Shown: one piece after another, positions 7,064-12,389 of the stretch | Position numbering within the stretch: position 1 is the first letter of the stretch | Layout: each line of letters starts with the position of its first letter | Assembly: GCA_019243075.1 (NCBI GenBank) | Contig: JAFAUV010000066.1 | Location: 1 to 12,389 of the forward strand | Reading direction: 5' to 3' | DNA length: 12,389 nucleotides | Source: Bradyrhizobium sp. | GTDB taxonomy: Bacteria > Pseudomonadota > Alphaproteobacteria > Rhizobiales > Xanthobacteraceae | Notes under the pieces: model-generated | Databases searched by the model: none | What the model was told of the DNA's origin: nothing | The model's input: only the letters and a program-made list of their open reading frames with translations | Program-made: the position numbers and the translations under genes

Positions 7064-7211
7064 ACCAACAGGCATAGACCATATGATGTTCGTCATTTGC
7101 GGCCCGATGACAGGCTCCGCCAAGCAATCCAAGTCTCCGCCTGCTTGGGCATGGATTGTTTCGCCGCTTCGCTCCTTGCGATGACGAAGGTAATGAACTG
7201 GAGTTGCCCCG
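7064..7211. other. Intergenic region after the ABC-F gene
   Basis: A 148-base gap. Just after the stop the phrase AACAGGCATAGACCA occurs twice in a row (7052-7066 with the stop codon, then 7067-7081), a small duplication that includes the gene end. The rest is the inverted-repeat element at 7089-7188. The end of the gap gives the ribosome binding site GGAG, 8 bases before the next ATG. Confidence 0.6.
7089..7188. repeat. Decayed long inverted-repeat element
   Basis: The outer ends TTCGTCAT (7089-7096) and ATGACGAA (7181-7188) are perfect inverted repeats. Inside, the right arm GGATTGTTTCGCCGCTTCGC is matched by a worn left arm ending CAAGCAATCC. The right arm resembles a widespread Bradyrhizobium intergenic repeat of the form ATTGCTTCGC...GCTCCTCGCAATGACG. 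It lies between two co-directional genes and could attenuate read-through. Confidence 0.65.
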
Positions 7212-8294
7212 ATGACCACGCCGCTCGCCGCCAAGATCGCCAGGGAATACGGCACGCCCTGCGCCGTCATCGACATGGACAGGGTCGAGCGCAACATCGC
7301 GCGCGTGCAGGCGGCCTGCGACGCGGCCGCCCTTGCCAATCGTCCGCATATCAAGACCCACAAGAGCCCGCTTCTGGCGCAGATGCAGATCAAGGCGGGC
7401 GCCAAGGGCATTACCTGCCAGAAGCTCGGCGAGGCCGAGGTGATGGCAGAGGCCGGCATCGCCGACATCCTGATTTCCTACAACCTGCTCGGCGACGAGA
7501 AGATGGCCCGGCTCGGCGCGCTGCAGGCCAAGGCCTGCATGACCGTGGCTGCCGACAATGCGGTGGTTATCGCCGATCTGCCGAAGGCTGCTGCCGCATC
7601 CGGCCGGCCGCTTTCGGTCGTGGTCGAGTGCGATACCGGGCGCAAGCGCGCCGGCGTCGAGACGCCGGGGGAAGCCATCGCGCTGGCACGCGCGATCGCG
7701 GCTTCAAAGGGCCTGCAATTTGCCGGCTTCATGCTCTACCCGACCGAGACCGGCTGGGCGGAGGCGCAGAAATTCTACGACGAGGCGCTGGCCGGCGTGC
7801 GTGCGCTCGGACTTGCCGCCAGCATGGTCTCGACCGGCGGCTCGCCCAACCTGAAGAACCTCGGCAAGCTCAAGGGCGCCACCGAGCATCGGCCCGGCAC
7901 CTACATCTACAACGACCGCATGCAGGTCCGCGCCGGCGTCGCCGGCTGGGATGATTGCGCGCTCAACATCTATTCGACGGTGGTGAGCCGCGCCGGCCCC
8001 GAACGCGGCATTCTCGATGCCGGCTCGAAGACGCTGACTTCGGACCCCGGCGGCGGCCTCGACGGCTACGGCCTGATCCTCGAACATCCCGAGGCGAAGA
8101 TCGCCGGTTTCGCCGAGGAGCACGGTTTCCTCGATCTCGGCCGCAGCAACACGCGCCCCAATGTCGGCGATGTCGTGCGCATCGTGCCCAACCACGTCTG
8201 CGTCGTCGTCAACATGATGGACGAGCTCGTGATGGTGCGCGGCGAGGAGATCGTGGGCGTGCTGCCGGTGGCGGCGCGGGGGAAGCTGCGGTGA
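7212..8294 (+). CDS. DSD1-family PLP enzyme (D-threonine aldolase / D-serine dehydratase-like)
   Basis: A protein of 360 residues, the usual length for this fold-type III family. The N-terminal alanine-racemase-like barrel carries the PLP site: RPHIKTHK (44-51), with Lys48 the likely Schiff-base lysine, and VVVECDTGRKRAG (136-148). STGGSPN (207-213) is the likely phosphate-binding loop. The C-terminal D-Ser-dehydratase-like domain ends with PNVGDVVRIVPNHVCVVVN; His328 and Cys330 match the His-x-Cys metal site known in vertebrate D-serine dehydratase, whereas some D-threonine aldolases use His/Asp. It is therefore likely a metal-aided enzyme that cleaves or dehydrates a D-beta-hydroxy-amino acid; the exact substrate cannot be read from sequence. 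The ATG at 7212 has GGAG 8 bases upstream. It converges on the flavoprotein gene. Confidence 0.88.
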   Translation: MTTPLAAKIAREYGTPCAVIDMDRVERNIARVQAACDAAALANRPHIKTHKSPLLAQMQIKAGAKGITCQKLGEAEVMAEAGIADILISYNLLGDEKMARLGALQAKACMTVAADNAVVIADLPKAAAASGRPLSVVVECDTGRKRAGVETPGEAIALARAIAASKGLQFAGFMLYPTETGWAEAQKFYDEALAGVRALGLAASMVSTGGSPNLKNLGKLKGATEHRPGTYIYNDRMQVRAGVAGWDDCALNIYSTVVSRAGPERGILDAGSKTLTSDPGGGLDGYGLILEHPEAKIAGFAEEHGFLDLGRSNTRPNVGDVVRIVPNHVCVVVNMMDELVMVRGEEIVGVLPVAARGKLR

Positions 8295-8302
8295 GATGGT
8301 GC

Positions 8303-8383
8303 CGTAGGATGGGTTGAGCGCAGCGAAACCCATCGAGTCCGTGGCCAGAATGATGGGTTTCGCTGCGCTCTACCCATCCTACG
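8303..8383. repeat. Near-perfect 32-bp palindrome between convergent genes
   Basis: The arms at 8303-8334 and 8352-8383 pair at 31 of 32 positions around a 17-base loop (the arm begins CGTAGGATGGGTTGAGCGCA). This is a well-known type of proteobacterial intergenic repeat, often mis-annotated as small ORFs. It begins 8 bases after the PLP-enzyme stop and reaches 5 bases into the flavoprotein gene, providing that gene's TAG stop. The strong hairpin may block read-through from both sides. Confidence 0.85.
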
Positions 8384-9581
8384 ATTTCGAGAGCCACCTT
8401 AGCGCGCCCCTGCCCGCCGCGGCGCCCGTTGCAAACGACGCCTGCAACAGATAGCCGCCCGTCGGCGCCTCCCAATCGAGCATCTCGCCGGCGGCAAAGA
8501 CGCCGGGCAATCGGCGCAGCATGTAGTTCTCGTCGAGATCCTCGAGCGCCACACCACCCACGGTCGAGATCGCGCGCGCGATTGGTGCGACGCCGGTAAG
8601 CCTGATCGGCACTTCCCCCATCAAACGGGCCAGGGCCTCCGGCGACATAGCCGCGAGCTTGCCCGCCTCCTGCAGCAAGCCGATCGCGACAGGCGAGAGA
8701 TTGGCGGACTTGCGCAAGAAATTGGAGAAGGATTGCTTTCCGCGCGAGGCCGCTAATCTGCCGGCGAGTTCGTCCACGCCAAGATCGGGCCGCAAGCGGA
8801 CCTGCAACGTCGCATCGCCCGACTTCAAAATCGCCTCGCGCAGTTCGGCCGAGAGCGCGTAGATCACCCCACCCTCGATGCCGTTGCGGGTGATGATCGC
8901 TTCGCCACGAATGGTCTGCAACCCGAATTTGAATTCGGCGCTCTTCAGGGGCTGGCCTTCGAAGCGATTACGGAAGACGTCGGACCACGCAACGGTGAAG
9001 CCGCAATTGGCTGGCCGCAGCGGCGCAATCGCGACGCCTTTCGCCGCGAGCAACTCCGTCCATGCGCCATCGGACCCGAGCCGCGGCCAGCTCGCGCCGC
9101 CGAGTGCCAACATGGTCGTACTTGCTTTAACGAGGCGTTCTCTGTCTGGCGTTTGAAATCGCAACTGTCCGGCATCGTTCCAGCCGATCCAGCGATGCCG
9201 GAACGCGAACCGCACGCCTTGCGAATCCAGTCGCCGCAGCCAGGCGCGCAGCAACGGCGATGCCTTAAAACTTTCGGGAAACACCCGCCCGCTGGAGCCG
9301 ACGAAGGTCGGCTGTCCCAGCGCCTCGCTCCATTCGCGCAAGGCGCTCGGCGGAAAAGCGGAGATCGCTGTTTCGAGCCACGGCGCCGCCTCGCGATAGC
9401 GCGCGAGGAACGCGGGCAACGGCTCGCTATGCGTAAGGTTGAGCCCGCCGCGTCCGGCCATCAGGAATTTGCGTCCCGCCGAGGGCATCGCCTCGTAGAC
9501 CGTGACGCTGGCACCACGCTCCGCCAGCACTTCCGCTGCCATCAGCCCGGCCGGGCCGGCGCCGATCACGGCAGCATCCAT
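8379..9581 (-). CDS. TIGR03862-type FAD-dependent flavoprotein (BaiN/HI0933-like)
   Basis: A protein of 400 residues, typical length for the family. Residues 5-12 (VIGAGPAG) form the FAD-binding Rossmann loop, with Glu30 the likely ribose-binding acid. AGRKFLMAGRGGLNLTHSE (35-53) and LALGGASWPRLGSDG (158-172) are family hallmarks. The C-terminal FAD block is TVGGVALEDLDENYM (340-354) and GEMLDWEAPTGGYLLQ (365-380). The family is a predicted NAD(P)/FAD oxidoreductase related to BaiN and HI0933; the substrate is unknown. It starts 3 bases after the stop of the SDR gene, so it is probably the last gene of the same transcript and translationally coupled. Its last codons (SKS, TAG) run into the palindrome at 8303-8383. 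Confidence 0.88.
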   Translation of the reverse strand: MDAAVIGAGPAGLMAAEVLAERGASVTVYEAMPSAGRKFLMAGRGGLNLTHSEPLPAFLARYREAAPWLETAISAFPPSALREWSEALGQPTFVGSSGRVFPESFKASPLLRAWLRRLDSQGVRFAFRHRWIGWNDAGQLRFQTPDRERLVKASTTMLALGGASWPRLGSDGAWTELLAAKGVAIAPLRPANCGFTVAWSDVFRNRFEGQPLKSAEFKFGLQTIRGEAIITRNGIEGGVIYALSAELREAILKSGDATLQVRLRPDLGVDELAGRLAASRGKQSFSNFLRKSANLSPVAIGLLQEAGKLAAMSPEALARLMGEVPIRLTGVAPIARAISTVGGVALEDLDENYMLRRLPGVFAAGEMLDWEAPTGGYLLQASFATGAAAGRGALRWLSKS

Positions 9582-9584
9582 GGC

Positions 9585-10502
9585 CTAGAGCTTCACGCCG
9601 GCGCGTGCGGCAGCCTGGGCGACATATTTCTGCGTCTGCTGGAATGCGCCTTCCAGCGCCTTGGCCTTCGACATGTCGCTGATCTCGGCAAAATGCGCGG
9701 CCACCGCATCCGGCGTCCATTCGGAGGGCGGCAGGTTGACGCCTTCGCTTTCGATCACCTGGATCAGCGCGAAGGAACCGGCGCCGGCCCCCATGATGGT
9801 GCGGGTCGGTGCGTCCTCGCTCAGCAGGAACTCGACCGCCGGCGTGATCGCCTCGGGCCGCATCAGCTTGAGCGGCTCCGGCGGCAGCAGCTCTTCCGTC
9901 ATTCGCGTCGCCGCGGTCGGCGAGATCGTGTTGACGCGGACATTGTATTTGCGGCCCTCTTCGGCGAGCACGTTCATCAGCCCGACCATGCCGGACTTTG
10001 CCGCGCCGTAATTGGCCTGGCCGAAATTGCCATAGAGGCCGGACGAGGAGGTCGTCAGCACGATGCGGCCGTAGTTGCGCTCGCGCATGCCCTCCCACAC
10101 CGCCTTGCAGCAATAGAAGCTGCCGATCAGATGCACCTCCAGAACCTTGGCGAAATCGGCCGGCTCCATCTTGCCGAACGATTTGTCGCGCAGGATGCCG
10201 GCATTGGCGCATAACAGATCGACGCTGCCCCACTCTTTCGTTGCGCGGGCCACCATCGCCTTGACCTGCTCGAAGTTCGAGACGTCGGCGCCGTCGGCCA
10301 TCGCGGTGCCGCCGGATCCCTTGATCTCCTCGACCACGGCCTCGGCCGCCGACAGCGAGCCGCCGGTGCCGTCGCGCGCGCCGCCGAAATCGTTGACCAC
10401 GACCTTGGCGCCGCGGCTCGCCAGCCCCAGCGCATGCGCACGCCCGAGACCATTGCCCGCGCCGGTCACGATGGCGACCCGTCCGTCAAACCTGATTGTC
10501 AT
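9585..10502 (-). CDS. SDR-family 3-hydroxyacyl-CoA dehydrogenase-like protein
   Basis: A protein of 305 residues from the ATG at 10502 (MTIRFDGRVA), preceded by GGGAAA; a longer in-frame start at 10601 lies in repeat DNA and is rejected. NAD(P)-binding motif TGAGNGLG (13-20), NAG (100-102), catalytic Ser in TTSSSG (150-155), and Y165-x3-K169 in YGAAK. The sequence most resembles the (3R)-hydroxyacyl-CoA dehydrogenase part of peroxisomal multifunctional enzyme type 2 (VNDFGGARDGTGGSLSAAEA at 36-55 is typical). It has a C-terminal extension of about 50 residues (WTPDAVAAHF and on). It likely oxidises a 3-hydroxyacyl-CoA in the cytoplasm. It lies between the MaoC/NodN-like and flavoprotein genes. 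Confidence 0.88.
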   Translation of the reverse strand: MTIRFDGRVAIVTGAGNGLGRAHALGLASRGAKVVVNDFGGARDGTGGSLSAAEAVVEEIKGSGGTAMADGADVSNFEQVKAMVARATKEWGSVDLLCANAGILRDKSFGKMEPADFAKVLEVHLIGSFYCCKAVWEGMRERNYGRIVLTTSSSGLYGNFGQANYGAAKSGMVGLMNVLAEEGRKYNVRVNTISPTAATRMTEELLPPEPLKLMRPEAITPAVEFLLSEDAPTRTIMGAGAGSFALIQVIESEGVNLPPSEWTPDAVAAHFAEISDMSKAKALEGAFQQTQKYVAQAAARAGVKL

Positions 10503-10526
10503 GCGTCGTTTCCCGGATTTCCACTT

Positions 10527-10616
10527 TCGTCGTGCCCGAGCTTGTCCGGGCAGCCATCCCAAAATTCGGCTTTTATGAGCAGTGCTGGATGGCCGGGTCA
10601 AGCCCGGCCGTGACGA
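10527..10616. repeat. Nested palindromic repeat inside the gene cluster
   Basis: Two arms, 10527-10559 and 10587-10616, are imperfect inverted copies of each other (about 24 of 30 positions). Each arm contains its own small stem: TGCCCG/CGGGCA at 10533-10552 and GGCCGGG/CCCGGCC at 10591-10609. The right half matches the palindrome at 4253-4274. It fills the 148-base gap between the MaoC/NodN-like and SDR genes. Confidence 0.75.
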
Positions 10617-10650
10617 GCGAGAGAATAGCGGCGGCCATCATCAGCGGCGC

Positions 10651-11130
10651 TCACGCGAAATAAATGAGCCCGATCCAGTCTGCCACCAGCGCGGGCTTGT
10701 CCTCGCCCTCGATCTCGACGGTGACATTGGTGCGCGACAGCAATTCCGTCGGCTTGCGCAGCCTGGCTTCGGCGAGCGCGAAACGGCCGCGGACACGTTT
10801 TCCCGCCTTGACCGGCGAGATGAAGCGCAGCTTGTCGAAGCCGTAATTGACGCCCATCGTGGTGCCCTCGATGACCGGCATCACCTCATAGGACATGATG
10901 CTCATCAAGGACATCGTGAGAAAGCCGTGCGCCACGGTCGAGCCGAACGCGGTCTCGCGCCTGGCCCGCTCGGGATCGACATGGATGAACTGGTGATCCT
11001 CGATCACGTCGGCATAGGCATTGATCCGGTTCTGATCGACCAGATGCCAGGATGAGACGCCGACTTCCTTGCCGATCATGGCCTGGTAGGTCGCAAGCGA
11101 CACCGGCGGCTTCTTCCAGACTTCGTTCAT
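10651..11130 (-). CDS. MaoC/NodN-like enoyl-CoA hydratase
   Basis: A protein of 159 residues forming a single hotdog domain. The catalytic pair of the R-hydratase family is intact: D45-x4-H50 in EDHQFIHVDPE, followed by FGSTVAHGFLTMSL (62-75), the hydratase loop. The C-terminal half (VNYGFDKLRFISPVKAGKRV at 94-113) is the usual acyl-binding strand. It likely adds water to a trans-2-enoyl-CoA to give the (R)-3-hydroxyacyl-CoA. The ATG at 11130 is 1 base after the stop of the acyl-CoA synthetase gene, with GGAG about 10 bases upstream inside that gene, so the two are co-translated. The (R) product would suit the MFE-2-type SDR encoded next. The exact acyl substrate is not evident. Confidence 0.88.
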   Translation of the reverse strand: MNEVWKKPPVSLATYQAMIGKEVGVSSWHLVDQNRINAYADVIEDHQFIHVDPERARRETAFGSTVAHGFLTMSLMSIMSYEVMPVIEGTTMGVNYGFDKLRFISPVKAGKRVRGRFALAEARLRKPTELLSRTNVTVEIEGEDKPALVADWIGLIYFA

Positions 11131-11131
11131 G

Positions 11132-12389
11132 TCAGTGGTGCTCCGCCCCGGCCGTGCGTATCTTCTGCAGCTCCGGGAAATCCTCTTCGCGAAATTCCTG
11201 GCCGCGAAGCGTGTCCTCGCGGTTGTTGTCGTGTTCCAGCCGGCGCAATTGGACCCGGCGGATTTTTCCGGAAATCGTCTTCGGCAGCTCCGTCACCAGC
11301 TCGAGCTTGCGGATGCGCTTGAACGGCGCAAGCCGCATGTGGAGGTGCTTGAAGATCGACAGCGCCGTCTCCGGCGAGCGCTCGACGCCTGATGTCAGCA
11401 GCACATAGGCTTTCGGAATCGCCAGGCGAATTGGATCAGGGCTCGGTACCACGGCCGCTTCCGCCACCGCTTCATGCTCGATCAAGATGCTTTCCAGCTC
11501 GAACGGGCTGATGCGGTAGTCGGAGGATTTGAAGACGTCGTCGGAGCGGCCGACAAAGGTGAAATAGCCGTCGTCATCGACAAACACCATATCGCCGCTG
11601 CGATAATGATCGCCGTCGGCGCCGGAAAGTCCGCCGTCCTCGCCCTGGTAGCCCTGCATCAGTCCCGCCGGACGATCGGCGCCGAGCACCAGCGTCACCT
11701 CGCCCTCCTTGGCGATGTTGCCATCCGCATCCATGATCGCGACGCGATAGCCCGGCAGCGGACGGCCCATGGAGCCCACCTTGACCTTCTGCCCCGGCGA
11801 GTTGCCGGCGAGCGCCGTGGTCTCGGTCTGGCCGTAGCCGTCGCGGATGGTCAGGCCCCAGGCGGCGCGTACCTGGTCGATCACTTCGGGATTGAGCGGC
11901 TCGCCGGCGCCGCAGACCTCGCGCAGGCTGACCTTGAAGTCGGCCAGCCGTTCCTGGATGAACAGCCGCCACACCGTCGGCGGCGCGCACAGCGTGGTGA
12001 CGCCGCAACGAGCGATGGTGGCGAGCAGCTGCTTGGCCTCGAAGCGCGGCTGGTTGACGATGAAGATGGTCGCCCCCGCATTCCAGGGCGCGAAAAAACA
12101 GCTCCAGGCGTGCTTGGCCCAGCCCGGAGAGGAGATGTTGAGATGCACATCGCCAGGCTGCAGGCCGAGCCAGTACATCGTCGACAGCGCGCCGACCGGA
12201 TAGCTGCGCTGGCTGTGCCGCACCAGCTTTGGTTTCGCCGTCGTGCCGGAGGTGAAGTAGAGCAGCAGCGGGTCGGCGGCCCGCGTCGGGCCGTCCGGGG
12301 TGAACTCCGGCGACTCGGCGAACGCGGCCGAGTACGGCTGCCAGCCCTCGACCGGCTCCCCCACCGCGATCCGCGTGTAGTCCCCGGCG
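11132..12389 (-). CDS. AMP-dependent acyl-CoA synthetase, 5' end cut by window edge
   Basis: The frame is open to the right edge, giving 418 visible residues; the N-terminus (roughly 100-150 residues by family length) is missing. The GTG at 12364 is internal and should not be taken as the start. Adenylate-forming motifs, counted from the first visible residue: YFTSGTTAKPK (44-54), AGEPLNP (161-167), DGYGQTE (183-189), YRSGDM (262-267), DDVFKSSDYRISPFELES (283-300, C-terminal hinge), and PKTISGKIRR with the catalytic Lys at about 375. The SSPGWAKHAWS stretch and the SDYRI hinge suggest the medium-chain/ACSM-like or aromatic acid group. It activates a carboxylic acid with ATP and CoA; the substrate is unknown. 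It heads the minus-strand cluster and is followed after 1 base by the MaoC/NodN-like gene. Confidence 0.9.
   Translation of the reverse strand, partial: AGDYTRIAVGEPVEGWQPYSAAFAESPEFTPDGPTRAADPLLLYFTSGTTAKPKLVRHSQRSYPVGALSTMYWLGLQPGDVHLNISSPGWAKHAWSCFFAPWNAGATIFIVNQPRFEAKQLLATIARCGVTTLCAPPTVWRLFIQERLADFKVSLREVCGAGEPLNPEVIDQVRAAWGLTIRDGYGQTETTALAGNSPGQKVKVGSMGRPLPGYRVAIMDADGNIAKEGEVTLVLGADRPAGLMQGYQGEDGGLSGADGDHYRSGDMVFVDDDGYFTFVGRSDDVFKSSDYRISPFELESILIEHEAVAEAAVVPSPDPIRLAIPKAYVLLTSGVERSPETALSIFKHLHMRLAPFKRIRKLELVTELPKTISGKIRRVQLRRLEHDNNREDTLRGQEFREEDFPELQKIRTAGAEHH

Noticed and set aside
5126..7468. A 780-codon open frame on the minus strand opposite the ABC-F gene
   Set aside because: The plus strand has full ABC-F motifs and a coiled-coil end in the right order. 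The antisense frame is rich in Ala, Gly, Arg and Val without any family pattern, and long antisense frames are expected in GC-rich coding DNA.
8209..8475. A minus-strand frame containing GWVERSETHH
   Set aside because: This is the usual spurious translation of the palindromic repeat at 8303-8383.
9153..10214. A 353-codon plus-strand open frame over the flavoprotein and SDR genes
   Set aside because: It spans two well-supported minus-strand genes and reads as a His/Gly/Arg-rich shadow.

Overview
The window looks like chromosomal DNA of a high-GC alphaproteobacterium, most likely Bradyrhizobium or a close relative. This is inferred from the GC-rich codon use, from a TIGR03862-type flavoprotein beside fatty-acid/CoA genes, and from several families of palindromic intergenic repeats of the kind common in Bradyrhizobium/Rhodopseudomonas. 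No tRNA, rRNA, CRISPR array or intact transposase was found.

Left part (1-4313), accessory in character. All recognisable genes are on the minus strand and separated by decayed DNA: an ankyrin-repeat-type protein cut by the left edge; a two-gene DUF6883/DUF4926 cassette with overlapping stop and start codons; and a secreted beta-propeller protein broken by two opposite single-base frameshifts. A roughly 55-bp hairpin-forming repeat occurs three times in the same orientation (about 1161, 1957 and 3736), so the DUF cassette and the broken gene each sit between two copies. Near 1026-1064 is a tandem motif resembling the multi-repeat ends of IS21-type elements. The stretch 3632-4313 holds a repeat copy and an unrecognisable or decayed coding remnant.

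Right part (4314-12389), core-like metabolism. A double-hotdog MaoC-like gene (minus) is divergent from an Uup-type ABC-F ATPase gene (plus). The ATPase is followed by a DSD1/D-threonine-aldolase-like PLP enzyme (plus), which converges on a minus-strand cluster. That cluster reads, in transcription order, AMP-dependent acyl-CoA synthetase (cut by the right edge), MaoC/NodN-like hydratase, SDR 3-hydroxyacyl-CoA dehydrogenase-like protein and TIGR03862-type flavoprotein. The first three could activate an acid, hydrate the enoyl-CoA and oxidise the hydroxyacyl-CoA, which suggests a beta-oxidation-like module for an unknown carboxylic acid; no acyl-CoA dehydrogenase or thiolase is in view.

No clearly new multi-gene system was found. 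The best candidates for follow-up are the DUF6883/DUF4926 cassette with its bracketing repeats, the compensating frameshifts, and a 32-bp-arm palindrome that supplies the stop codon of the flavoprotein gene.
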